Below, one piece after another: positions 35,088-44,468 of a stretch of DNA of 55,153 nucleotides; within the stretch, counting starts at the first letter, position 1, and every line of letters begins with the position of its first letter. Source of the stretch: Bacteroidota bacterium. Its GTDB lineage: Bacteria > Bacteroidota > Bacteroidia > Chitinophagales > Chitinophagaceae. Under the pieces are notes generated by a model. The model did not search any database. It saw only the letters and a program-made list of their open reading frames with translations, and was not told the DNA's origin. Made by a program: the position numbers and the translations under genes. The DNA lies in assembly GCA_023415275.1 (NCBI GenBank), contig JAEZLJ010000051.1, forward strand, positions 1 to 55,153, given 5' to 3'.

Positions 35088-36167
35088 ATGTTACCGGAAC
35101 TAAAACTAAAACTCCAGAATATACTCCTCATAATAGGCATGGGATTGTTATTTGGCATCCTATACAACTTTCTGTACTACCCCCATACAATTGTTGAATA
35201 TACTGAGGCCATCAGTATCAGCATCCTGATTGGGTTAATGGTAGGCATTCTCGAAGAATTTGTTTTCAAGAAATTATTCCAGTCCATCCGCTTTCTTTTT
35301 GTATTGCTGATACGCACAATTATATACTCCCTGTTAACATGCGTGATTTTAAGCCTTGTACTATCTATTGAATCCTATGAGATTGAAAATATCAGTTACC
35401 TGGCAGCAGTGAAAGAATATCTTGGTGGGCAATTATTTGAAAGGGATTTCTTTTTTAGCTTCTTTTTTATTCTTTTAATGCTCTTTATTGCTGAAGTTAT
35501 TTTACTGATAGGGAGAGCCAATTTTCTACGGCTCACGCTTGGATTGTATCACCAGCCCCGTGAAATCTCCAGGATCTTCATGTTTCTTGATTTAAGAAGT
35601 TCTACTTCTATTGCAGAAAATCTTTCAAATAAAGCATTCAGCGCCTTTATCAGGGATTACTTCTTTGATATATCTGATGCCATCATGATGTACAACGGAG
35701 AGATCTACCAATACGCCGGGGATGGTGTGATAATAGTTTGGCCATTAGGATCCAGGAATATTAACTGTATCCGCAGCTTCTATAAAATGGAGGAGATCAT
35801 TGAAAAGAAAAAAGCTACCTACCTGGCAAAATATGGACTAGTACCACAGTTCAAAGCGGGCATTCATGTGGGCAGGGTAATAGTCACATCGGTTGGTAAA
35901 TTGAAAAAGGAGATCGTGTATCATGGTGATGTATTGAACACCACTGCCAGGATTGAAGGGAAATGTAATGATCTAAAACAGGACCTGCTCATATCTGAAG
36001 ATATGCTTCATGTTATCAGGATGACAGATGACCTACTGGTGGAAGAAAAAGGAGTCATAGAATTAAAAGGTAAAGCGAACAAATTAAGGTTATACGGAAT
36101 ATCCCTGTCAAAGCTCCATAATACTCTAATAGCTACGCCCAAGCCTATTAGAACCGGCATGGTATAG
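35088..36167 (+). CDS. Membrane-bound class III nucleotide cyclase
   Basis: The 359-residue protein has four membrane helices in its first 145 residues and a class III cyclase domain from about 160: metal-binding Asp168 (FMFLDLRSST) and Asp212 (YAGDGVIIV), and the transition-state residues Asn284 and Arg288 (GDVLNTTARIEG). The two residues that normally recognise adenine (Lys and Asp/Thr) are here Gln208 and Val277, so the base preference cannot be read as ATP. It may make cAMP, cGMP or a cyclic pyrimidine. Related membrane cyclases are common in Bacteroidota. It is single, with a 220-bp downstream gap. Confidence 0.87.
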   Translation: MLPELKLKLQNILLIIGMGLLFGILYNFLYYPHTIVEYTEAISISILIGLMVGILEEFVFKKLFQSIRFLFVLLIRTIIYSLLTCVILSLVLSIESYEIENISYLAAVKEYLGGQLFERDFFFSFFFILLMLFIAEVILLIGRANFLRLTLGLYHQPREISRIFMFLDLRSSTSIAENLSNKAFSAFIRDYFFDISDAIMMYNGEIYQYAGDGVIIVWPLGSRNINCIRSFYKMEEIIEKKKATYLAKYGLVPQFKAGIHVGRVIVTSVGKLKKEIVYHGDVLNTTARIEGKCNDLKQDLLISEDMLHVIRMTDDLLVEEKGVIELKGKANKLRLYGISLSKLHNTLIATPKPIRTGMV

Positions 36168-36389
36168 ATCAACTTTTTATAGAGTTTTTCCTGGATTAAT
36201 TGATGATATTTCTTTCCCAACAATATAATTCCTGATACATAAAGTTTTCCAAATGCTAATTAAGTTTTTCGGATGGCTTGATGTATCCAGGTAAGTTTAT
36301 AAAAACGTTAGCTTTAAGAGAAACTATCCATAAGATTTGAACTCAAAAGTTCATGTCTCTATGGTGAAGATGTAATCTTAATATTACTT

Positions 36390-38513
36390 ATGAAAAGACG
36401 GGACTTTTTAAATGTAACAGTAGGCGCTGCGATACTATCACCGCTGGTAAGTGTTGCTTCAGGACAGCCTGGTCCTTCTATCGACCCACCACCAGGACTT
36501 ATCCCCACGCCCGTTGGGGAGGCTGGCAAATGGTTTATGAATGAACCTACAAGGATTGGGTGGTTCACATTACGATACAGTGATGCATTGAAGCCCGCTG
36601 CCAGCTTTGTAAGCGATGTAGCGGATGCAAAAATGAACCTGCTTTGCCTAACCGTAGGAGGCAGCTTTGCTTTTTATCCATCTGATATTCCTTATCATGA
36701 ATGGGCGCCTGGCATATCCAAAACGAACGATTTTTTAGGAATGATAGTTAGTGAAACAAGGTCCAGGAATATTCGGCTGGGAGCCCGGTTTGATTTTAGC
36801 AAGCAATCTGCTGAATCAGTAAAAGCAAATCCAGGATGGTTCTTTACACTGGTTGATGGTAGTCACCCCGTAGATGCATCGGGCAGAACACCTCCTTGTA
36901 TCAACGGTGATTTTTTCCGAAAGCAGGCAGTATTGATCATGAAGGAAGTAGTAATGCGTTATGATCCTGCGCTCGTGTATTTAAACAACTTCGGCAATAA
37001 CCTTGGGGGACAAAACCTTCCGGATCCTTGTCAATGCATTAATTGCAGGAAAAAGTTCAAGGAGCAAACAGGCAAGCCACTTCCTCAAACTATGACAGAT
37101 GAAGTGCGTGTATTTTTAAAGCATTGTACTTATGAAACCGGCCGTATTTTTTACGAGGAGTTAATGAAACTGTCACCTAAGACCATTTTTATTAATGCAG
37201 ATACCACACCTACACATGGATGGCATAGCGAAACAAGAATGGTAATAGCTCCTTCCCGACTTTGGCTTTACATAACAAGTGAAGCTGTGAATCGGCAAAG
37301 AACTTCGTACCCTGCATCAGTGACCTGCAATAATTTAACCAGCTATTCCTCCAACGCTTCAAGATTGGTATTAATGCCCGCGCAGGAAACGCGTATGCGC
37401 TTGTTCCAGGCAATGGCACATGGTTCTCCTCCCACCTATGTAGCTACAGGCACTATGCAACAGGATGACCAACGAGACCTGGAATCGGCTAGGCAAGTAT
37501 TTCAATGGCATGCGCGAAACGAAGACATTTTTGGCAACACAGTAAACACGGCCAGGGTGCTGTTATTAACTAAGCCTGAAACAGCCCCAAGGGGCCGCGA
37601 TCTTGTAATTCAACAATCCCTGCGTGGCATCTACAGAATCCTAACAGAAAGCCATATACCGGGGGTGGTTTCGGAAAATCCTGAAACAATAATTCAATAT
37701 CCCGGCAGGTTCGACCTGGTGATCGTGACGCCTGGTGCGCCTCAAAATGGCTTGGAAGCTTTTGTTAAAAACGGAGGTAAGGCTTTATATATTGGTACGG
37801 AACCAACATTCGCCATACCTGCTGCTGTACGCGAACATGAGCTGTCCAATGTTGCTTATATAGAGGTAAGAGACAGGAAGCTTTTTCCATCATTAAAAGG
37901 GCTTACCTATTTAATGGCAACATCCATGTGCCCTTATACCGTGATTGATATATTCAGTAAGGTAGAAGTGAAATCAATGCGCTTTATAGAATATCCTGCA
38001 GATCCCTTACCCAGTATCAGTTTTGTACCGCCTATGATTGAAAACCCCGCAGAGGTTTCTCAAAGTGATCTCAAACAAACCCAAATTCCTGCCCTGCTTA
38101 TGCGTGATCATGGCGCCGGCCGTATTGCTTATTTACCATGGGACCTGGGTGCATTATACGACCGCATGGCCATACCGTCTCATGCTAATTTATTAACAGA
38201 CCTGGTAGATCATTTATTACCAATGGGAAGACAATTGTTAAGTGATGCACACAGTTCTGTTGAAATGGTATTGGCTTACCAGGAAAAAACAGGGAGGCAT
38301 TACTTACACCTGATCAATCTTTCAGGGCAGACCCAAAATAATTATATGGATGCTATTTCAATGGGACCAATCCACATTTCAATCATTGGAAAATTCAAAT
38401 CAGCTAAGGCTAGAGATGGTGATGTTCGATTGCCTTTATCATATGCAAATGACCGTACAGCATTTACACTGCCTTTTCTCAAAGAATATGAAGTGATTGT
38501 GCTGGAATCATAA
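36390..38513 (+). CDS. Tat-exported hypothetical glycoside hydrolase (GHL6-like)
   Basis: The 707-residue protein begins with a twin-arginine signal (MKRRDFLNVTVGAAILSPLV) and resembles the hypothetical glycosyl hydrolase 6 group and beta-galactosidase-type TIM barrels: NEPTRIGWFTLRYSDALKPA, RLGARFDFSK, and PDPCQCINCRKKFKEQTG with a CxCxxC cysteine cluster that could bind a metal. A glutamine amidotransferase-like or trimerisation-type domain follows (RFDLVIVTPGAPQNGLEAFV). It should act in the periplasm or outside on a carbohydrate, but catalytic residues cannot be named. Monocistronic and convergent with the next gene. Confidence 0.65.
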   Translation: MKRRDFLNVTVGAAILSPLVSVASGQPGPSIDPPPGLIPTPVGEAGKWFMNEPTRIGWFTLRYSDALKPAASFVSDVADAKMNLLCLTVGGSFAFYPSDIPYHEWAPGISKTNDFLGMIVSETRSRNIRLGARFDFSKQSAESVKANPGWFFTLVDGSHPVDASGRTPPCINGDFFRKQAVLIMKEVVMRYDPALVYLNNFGNNLGGQNLPDPCQCINCRKKFKEQTGKPLPQTMTDEVRVFLKHCTYETGRIFYEELMKLSPKTIFINADTTPTHGWHSETRMVIAPSRLWLYITSEAVNRQRTSYPASVTCNNLTSYSSNASRLVLMPAQETRMRLFQAMAHGSPPTYVATGTMQQDDQRDLESARQVFQWHARNEDIFGNTVNTARVLLLTKPETAPRGRDLVIQQSLRGIYRILTESHIPGVVSENPETIIQYPGRFDLVIVTPGAPQNGLEAFVKNGGKALYIGTEPTFAIPAAVREHELSNVAYIEVRDRKLFPSLKGLTYLMATSMCPYTVIDIFSKVEVKSMRFIEYPADPLPSISFVPPMIENPAEVSQSDLKQTQIPALLMRDHGAGRIAYLPWDLGALYDRMAIPSHANLLTDLVDHLLPMGRQLLSDAHSSVEMVLAYQEKTGRHYLHLINLSGQTQNNYMDAISMGPIHISIIGKFKSAKARDGDVRLPLSYANDRTAFTLPFLKEYEVIVLES

Positions 38514-38544
38514 TTCCAGGTAATAAAATTTAACGTGAAGTCAA

Positions 38545-39984
38545 TTAAACAGGTTTCAAAACATTTGCCTTCGCAATCTGGTTGATCATTCCCTTAAAGA
38601 TAAATCCATGAAAGGGCCATACAGCATACCAATATAACCTTCCCCAAAGGCCTAATGGCCGAAAGGTGGCTGTCTGCTCGAGAATATTGTCATTGATCCT
38701 GAATTCTAGCCAGGCCTCACCAGGCAATTTCATTTCTGCATACAACAATAATCTCTTTTGTTCCTTACTGGCCAGCAGTACTCTCCAAAAATCAAGTGAA
38801 TCGCCTGCATGGATCATGGTAGGACTTCTTCTGCCCCGCCTTAAGCCTACACCTCCTACCATCTTATCAAGTATGCCCCTGACGCGCCATAGCCAATTGC
38901 CATAATACCAACCCGTGGTGCCACCAATAGCCCAAACCTTATTTATGGCACTATCAGGATCTGCGAGGGACAGCTTGCGCACATCTTTAAAACAACCATT
39001 GACAGGAACCTCGATATACTGCGCCAGCCCTTTATTAAGCACATTACTGCTCAAAGCGTCCTTCCAGCTGGATACTACTTCATTTTGTTCTATCTTATCA
39101 AATGCCATAGCTATGGCTTTCTTATAGGGGATCAACTGTATCCCGATCATTTCTGCCAGGTGGTTTGGCCTGCAAATCACTTCTACTTTCATGCTATCTA
39201 CCAGGTTCTTTGCCAATACATAAGAAGTGGACGTAACAAAATACAACCAATAAGAGGAAAGCCTTGGGGTCATAACCGGCACAACAAAAACACGGCGCTT
39301 CAAACCTCTCACCTGCGCAAACTGAAGCAACATTTGCTTATAGGATAAAATGTCCGGTCCACCAATGTCATATCCCTTGCCAAATGTTTCCTCCCTGCCA
39401 AGTACACCGGCAAGGAATTCTATCACGTTACGGATAGCGATAGGCTGGCATTTGGTATTCAGCCACCTGGGGGCGATCATTACCGGTAATTTCTCCACCA
39501 GGTCCCTGATAATTTCGAAAGACGCACTCCCCGAGCCTACTATGATGCCAGCCCTAAGTGTAGTTAATGGGATAGTTCCGGAAGAAAGTATTTTTTCAAC
39601 GTTAAGCCGGGATCTCAGATGTTTTGACAATTGCTTTTCATTGACGATACCGCTCAGGTAAATGACCTGCCTGGAATCAGTACGATCCATCTCTTTTATA
39701 AAGTTGGTAGCGGCTTTTGCTTCCATATCACTAAAATCGCCTGAGGTGGTTGACATGGAATGTATGAGAAAATAGGCCACATCTATGTCCTGTGGAATAT
39801 TCGCAAGGGTTTCGGGCTTTAAAAAATCCACTTCAATAAGTGATAGTTTGTATGATGGATAGGTTTCAGTATTGAAACGGCTCTTATCCCTTAAACAACA
39901 AATAACTTCATGGCCTTGCTCCAGCAATACAGGAAGTAAACGTTGCGCTATATACCCGGTTGCACCAGTTAAAAGAATTCTCAT
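38545..39984 (-). CDS. NAD(P)-binding protein with DUF2867 domain
   Basis: The 479-residue protein has an N-terminal Rossmann domain of the atypical SDR/YbjT type with TGATGYIAQRLLP (residues 6-18) and no canonical SDR catalytic Tyr-Lys pair evident, followed by a DUF2867 C-terminal half (about 330-479). Fusions of this kind occur in many Bacteroidota and Actinobacteria; function unknown. Single gene, convergent with the preceding GHL6-like gene, 31 bp apart. Confidence 0.85.
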   Translation of the reverse strand: MRILLTGATGYIAQRLLPVLLEQGHEVICCLRDKSRFNTETYPSYKLSLIEVDFLKPETLANIPQDIDVAYFLIHSMSTTSGDFSDMEAKAATNFIKEMDRTDSRQVIYLSGIVNEKQLSKHLRSRLNVEKILSSGTIPLTTLRAGIIVGSGSASFEIIRDLVEKLPVMIAPRWLNTKCQPIAIRNVIEFLAGVLGREETFGKGYDIGGPDILSYKQMLLQFAQVRGLKRRVFVVPVMTPRLSSYWLYFVTSTSYVLAKNLVDSMKVEVICRPNHLAEMIGIQLIPYKKAIAMAFDKIEQNEVVSSWKDALSSNVLNKGLAQYIEVPVNGCFKDVRKLSLADPDSAINKVWAIGGTTGWYYGNWLWRVRGILDKMVGGVGLRRGRRSPTMIHAGDSLDFWRVLLASKEQKRLLLYAEMKLPGEAWLEFRINDNILEQTATFRPLGLWGRLYWYAVWPFHGFIFKGMINQIAKANVLKPV

Positions 39985-40311
39985 GATCTCACCATTTTTT
40001 CAAATATCCAGCCAGTGGCTACTCTGGTTACGAAGAAAACAATCTCTCGGTAGCATTTGTTGCATCCTTTGGAAGAATTCACAGGGACTATAAATATCAA
40101 TAATTTAGAAAGTAGGAAAAACTAAATAATAAGGAGTACGCTTTATCTTTAATTCATCAGCCCGCTTTGTAAATGGCAGTAATACTATTTTCGAAATAAA
40201 CATTGCCGACTTTGGGATTATATAGTATTGAAACATTGATAAAGAGCTGTTTAATAATCCAACTTGACATGACCAATATGGGTGCAATCCATAACTAACA
40301 ACCATTCTAAC
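39985..40311. other. Divergent intergenic region
   Basis: About 330 bp between the divergent DUF2867 and S41 genes. An AT-rich core with TTTGGGATTATATAG at about 40211-40225 might hold promoter elements but spacing does not fit the TTTG/TAnnTTTG consensus. No small gene or repeat seen. Confidence 0.5.
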
Positions 40312-41703
40312 ATGAGAACTTTATTAAGCGTCTGCTTATTTCTTTTTTTTCAGTCTTTGCAGGCACAAGATTGCAACTGTGCCTCACAACTCAGTTTTGT
40401 TACTAATTATTATGAGCAAAACAATCCAGCCTTTCAGAAAATAAAAAATGATCCGCAAAGCCTTACCAACTATAAAGCTTCTGTACGTAAGCTGCAGATG
40501 GCTGCTAAAAAGGAGAAGGACCTGGACCTTTGCATACGGGTCCTGGACCAGTATGTACGCTTATTAAAAGACCATCATAGCAGCATTAGCTTTAACCTGA
40601 AGCGCAAGGATCTAGGTGATGCCGGAAAGTTGGCTGCATTTAAAAATTCGAAGGAGTACCTGCAGTTCAAAAAACTGAATGTGGATACGATAGCCATGTT
40701 AAACACCCTCAAGGCAAAAGACATGGCAGATATAGAAGGGATTTACAGTGATGGTCGCTCTATTGTTTTTGGCATCATGAAAAAAGACAATAAGCCGGGT
40801 CAATATATTGGAGTGGTTTTAAAAACTAATAAGCTTATGGATGCAGGTCATGTTTTGCTGGAGTTAAACAGGCAGCCCGACAACAGCTTCGATTTGTTTT
40901 ATAATATTGGCTTGCTGGGTTTCAATCTTCAAAAGATCTATAAGAACATAACCATTGAAAATGGCCAGATCCCCTTTCTTGGTTTTTCTAAAGGGGCTGT
41001 TCCTACTACACAGGATAAAATATATGAATGGAAAGCACTCAATGACAGCACCAACTACCTGCGGCTGTCTTCCTTTGATGCCAGGTTCACCCGTGAGCTG
41101 GATTCCTTTTATATTTCTATAGACGAGGCCATTAAAAGCAAGCCCTATCTTATTATTGATATCAGGAATAATGGCGGTGGCAGCGAATCATCTTATTTTA
41201 ACCTTTTACCTTATGCTTATACAAGACCCTTACAAATTGACTCGGCTTCGGTGTGGGTATCGCCTGAAAACATCAAACGTTACGAGGAGGCTACCACAGG
41301 AGATTATAAAGAATTGGTATCAAGAATGAGAAAGGCAAAACCCTTTTCTTTTATTCCTCAATCTGAAGAAGCAATGAATACCTGGACGCTGGACAGTGGA
41401 ACGGTATTCCCTAAAAAGATCGCTTTGATTTATAACAAAGGAACTGCAAGTGCCGGCGAAGGCATGATCCAGTATTTTATGCAAAGTGACAAGGTGATAA
41501 CAATGGGTGAACACTCCGGGGGGTATATTGGATACGGGAATGTGATGAATGCAGTGGTACCCTGTGAAAAATTTATGTTACAATCAACTACTACCCGCTA
41601 CCTGCAAAAATCAAAATATGAATTCGTGGGTATAGAACCAAAGTATCAATTAAAGAAAACGGAGGATTGGATTAGCCAGGCATTAGAACTGATCACCAAA
41701 TAG
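40312..41703 (+). CDS. S41 family peptidase
   Basis: The 463-residue form starting at ATG 40312 (MRTLLSVCLFLFFQSLQAQ) has a signal peptide and an S41 catalytic domain in the C-terminal half: YLRLSSFDARFTRELDSFYI, LIIDIRNNGGGSESSYF, and the nucleophile segment KGTASAGEGMIQYF with the catalytic Ser. There is no obvious PDZ domain. S41 proteases cleave C-terminal regions of other proteins in the envelope. An earlier in-frame ATG at 40282 is less likely. It is a single gene with a 134-bp gap to the acyltransferase. Confidence 0.87.
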   Translation: MRTLLSVCLFLFFQSLQAQDCNCASQLSFVTNYYEQNNPAFQKIKNDPQSLTNYKASVRKLQMAAKKEKDLDLCIRVLDQYVRLLKDHHSSISFNLKRKDLGDAGKLAAFKNSKEYLQFKKLNVDTIAMLNTLKAKDMADIEGIYSDGRSIVFGIMKKDNKPGQYIGVVLKTNKLMDAGHVLLELNRQPDNSFDLFYNIGLLGFNLQKIYKNITIENGQIPFLGFSKGAVPTTQDKIYEWKALNDSTNYLRLSSFDARFTRELDSFYISIDEAIKSKPYLIIDIRNNGGGSESSYFNLLPYAYTRPLQIDSASVWVSPENIKRYEEATTGDYKELVSRMRKAKPFSFIPQSEEAMNTWTLDSGTVFPKKIALIYNKGTASAGEGMIQYFMQSDKVITMGEHSGGYIGYGNVMNAVVPCEKFMLQSTTTRYLQKSKYEFVGIEPKYQLKKTEDWISQALELITK

Positions 41704-41837
41704 TGAATAAAAAGAGCTGCTGATCCTGATCATACCTGAAGTGCTTATTTGAAAAGCTATTTCGGATATAATCAAATTGAGGAGCTCATTCACATAATCT
41801 ATACATTTATATTAAACCTTGTCAACCTGGATCATTT

Positions 41838-42995
41838 ATGGTAGTGAAAACTGAGATGATAAGTACAAAGCCGCACTATTTGATCCTGGACGGCCTCCGT
41901 GGTGTGGCTTCCCTGGTAGTGGTTGCGTTTCATATTTTTGAAGCCAATGCCACCAGTCACCTGGACCAGGTGATCAACCATGGCTACCTGGCTGTTGACT
42001 TTTTCTTTTTGCTTTCCGGCTTTGTCATTGGTTATGCTTATGATGACCGCTGGTATAAAATGAGCACTAAAGAATTTTTTAGGCGTCGCCTTGTCCGCCT
42101 TCAGCCCATGGTCATTATGGGCATGATCATCGGTGCCATTGGTTTTTATTTCCAGGACTCTGTGCTTTGGCCTAACATCCATGAAGTACCGGTATGGCAA
42201 ACTATCCTGGTGATGCTGATTGGCTTTACCATGATACCGCTGCCCTTATCTATGGATATCAGGGGATGGACAGAGATGTACCCACTGAACGGGCCTGCCT
42301 GGTCTTTGTTTTATGAATACATTGTCAATATCCTTTATGGCCTTGGAATAAGAAAACTTTCCAATAAAGCACTAGGTGTGCTGGTATTGCTGGCAGCGGC
42401 AGCCCTGGTGCATTTTGCGGTTACTAATCCGGCAGGGGACGTGATTGGCGGTTGGTCGCTGGAACCTGTGCAGCTGCGTACAGGTTTCACCCGGGTGTTA
42501 TTTCCATTTTTTGCAGGGCTATTTTTGTCACGCACAGTTTCTCTTTCCAGGATTAACAATGCATTTCTCTGGTGTAGCTTATTAGTAATCCTTGTGTTAT
42601 CGTTTCCAAGGATCGGCGGGAGTGATCAATTTTGGATGAACGGGCTTTACGATTCTTTAAGCATCATTCTGATCTTTCCTTTGATAGTTTACCTGGGAGC
42701 CAGTGGTGAAGTAAAGAGCTATTACGCTACTAAGCTTTGCAAATTCTTTGGAGATATTTCCTATCCTTTGTATATCACCCATTATCCAATAATTTATATT
42801 TATACGGCATGGGTAGCCACGAACAAAGTTGCTTTAGCCAAAGCCTGGCCAGTAGGATTGGTCGTTTTTATCTTTTGCATCATCTTAAGCTATGTCTGCC
42901 TGAAGTTTTATGACGAACCCGTAAGAAAATGGCTGTCCGGAAAATTGCTTACCGGGATAAAAACTAATATAAAACTTGAAAGAGCAGACGGTTAA
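41838..42995 (+). CDS. Acyltransferase-3 (OafA/YrhL-like) membrane protein
   Basis: The 385-residue protein has about ten membrane helices and the AT3 signature LILDGLRGVASLVVVAFHIF with the catalytic His of the R/H motif, then GYLAVDFFFLLSGFVIGYAY. Members transfer acyl groups (for example acetyl) to cell-surface glycans such as O-antigens or peptidoglycan. The target is unknown; no glycan locus is adjacent. Start ATG 41838 (an alternative Met lies six codons downstream). Confidence 0.93.
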   Translation: MVVKTEMISTKPHYLILDGLRGVASLVVVAFHIFEANATSHLDQVINHGYLAVDFFFLLSGFVIGYAYDDRWYKMSTKEFFRRRLVRLQPMVIMGMIIGAIGFYFQDSVLWPNIHEVPVWQTILVMLIGFTMIPLPLSMDIRGWTEMYPLNGPAWSLFYEYIVNILYGLGIRKLSNKALGVLVLLAAAALVHFAVTNPAGDVIGGWSLEPVQLRTGFTRVLFPFFAGLFLSRTVSLSRINNAFLWCSLLVILVLSFPRIGGSDQFWMNGLYDSLSIILIFPLIVYLGASGEVKSYYATKLCKFFGDISYPLYITHYPIIYIYTAWVATNKVALAKAWPVGLVVFIFCIILSYVCLKFYDEPVRKWLSGKLLTGIKTNIKLERADG

Positions 42996-43151
42996 GCAAA
43001 GATTTACAAGGCATTCAGAGCTTTCTGCCTATTGCCTGCTGGCTACCTATTATACCGGAAAGGAAAAATTAGCGTTTGTTCCATAGTAATCCGGCGCAGC
43101 CTGAGTATATTGTAATAGCATTAGTTTCTTAACTATACAAAACTTAGTATC

Positions 43152-43577
43152 ATGAGCAACCCTGTTTATCCCTGTCTTTGGTTTGATGGCCAAGCCAAAG
43201 AGGCAGCCGATTTTTATTGTTCTGTTTTTAAAGATTCCAGGATTATATCTGAGAACCCTGTAGTAGTACAATTTGAAATAAATGGGTCCCGTATTATGGC
43301 ATTGAATGGAGGTCCTCATTTTAAGTTCAATGAGGCGGTTTCCTTAGTGATCACCTGTGATAAACAGGAGGAAATAGATTATTACTGGGAAAAGCTAACA
43401 GCCGATGGAGGCCAGGAAAGCATGTGTGGTTGGCTCAAGGATAAGTTCGGACTGTCGTGGCAAGTTGTACCGGCTAATATGGGTAAACTCATGACAGATC
43501 CGGAAAGGATGCAACGCATCATGCCAGTGCTGATGCAGATGAAAAAGCTGGATATGCAAAAGCTGGAAGAAGCCTGA
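43152..43577 (+). CDS. PhnB-like VOC protein
   Basis: The 141-residue protein has the PhnB/3-demethylubiquinone methyltransferase-like VOC pattern: YPCLWFDGQAKEAADFYCSV, SLVITCDKQEEIDYYWEKL, LKDKFGLSWQVVPANMGKLM. Related proteins have no firmly known reaction. It is the most cytosolic-looking of the VOC genes in the window. It nearly abuts the convergent TMEM175 gene (4 bp between stop codons). Confidence 0.92.
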   Translation: MSNPVYPCLWFDGQAKEAADFYCSVFKDSRIISENPVVVQFEINGSRIMALNGGPHFKFNEAVSLVITCDKQEEIDYYWEKLTADGGQESMCGWLKDKFGLSWQVVPANMGKLMTDPERMQRIMPVLMQMKKLDMQKLEEA

Positions 43578-43581
43578 GGTG

Positions 43582-44319
43582 CTAAAGACCAGGCTTCAGC
43601 AATTTTTTGCTTTGAACCTTGAACAGTCTATTATTCATGATAAGAACTAGGGGAATTAAAAGATAGCAAATTCCTGCCAGCCACTCCAATTGCAGCCAGG
43701 CAAGTAACAAAGCTGTCATACCGATGGCAGCATTCATAATTGCTCCCCTGGCCTCTTTGTGGGTGAACTGTATTTCAAACCTATTCAATTTAATATGTGA
43801 CGCTATCTTTAAAACGTGATAATGCATAAGCGCAATGAGCAGCCATATAAGAAAGTAACCAATACTAAAAAGAATAATGAGCTGAGGGAAATCTTGCCTT
43901 GAAAGTACCGCCAGGCCCTTTTCCGTAGCCGAAGGGAAAAGGTCAAGGCCGCTCCATGATGCAATAAGTAAAGAAAATAAAAATTTGAGGGGGTAGACAT
44001 AAAACAAGATAATAGCCAGGTAGAAAAGGTTCAGCAATATTATATAAAGATCCTGCACCCCATACCTTCTAAAGAATTGGTATTGCTGGTACCAGAATAA
44101 AAATATCATGGCTACCGTTGCAAAAAACGGGATAGCTCCCTTAGCTATATGCTTTAATTCATCAAATGTTTGCGGTACTTCCAGCGAAGCTACCAACAGG
44201 GAAATCGAAAAGGCAAATACAGCATCACTCAATCCTTCCACTCTTTGTATCTCGCTCCCGCGGCAGCGAAAGCCGTCATCAGTTATTGATGGAAAAAGTT
44301 TTTTACGCAGCATGGCCAT
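43582..44319 (-). CDS. TMEM175-family potassium channel-like protein (DUF1211)
   Basis: The protein has about six membrane helices and the family hallmark at its first helix: RVEGLSDAVFAFSISLLV. In typical TMEM175 proteins this motif is RxxxFSDAVFA; here the Phe is Leu. TMEM175 proteins form tetrameric, voltage-insensitive K+ channels. I start at ATG 44319 (or the Met two codons later) rather than at 44367, because the longer form would place Cys/Arg-rich residues before the helix. Convergent with the PhnB-like gene. Confidence 0.82.
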   Translation of the reverse strand: MAMLRKKLFPSITDDGFRCRGSEIQRVEGLSDAVFAFSISLLVASLEVPQTFDELKHIAKGAIPFFATVAMIFLFWYQQYQFFRRYGVQDLYIILLNLFYLAIILFYVYPLKFLFSLLIASWSGLDLFPSATEKGLAVLSRQDFPQLIILFSIGYFLIWLLIALMHYHVLKIASHIKLNRFEIQFTHKEARGAIMNAAIGMTALLLAWLQLEWLAGICYLLIPLVLIMNNRLFKVQSKKLLKPGL

Positions 44320-44468
44320 ACAAGGTAGTGCTGCTGATCGGCATGAATAATGACGATCATCAACCATTTGTATGAAACTAAAAGGGCTGCAAGTGCCTGA
44401 TCAAAAAATATGGCAACAGTTTATGTAATTCTAATATTCAGGTCATCCTATAGTCAAAACCACTGGAT

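Noticed and set aside
2248..36167. A Pycsar operon made of the HD-PycTM and cyclase genes
   Set aside because: The genes are about 31.6 kb apart with many unrelated genes between them and no shared promoter; a functional link is possible but not supported.
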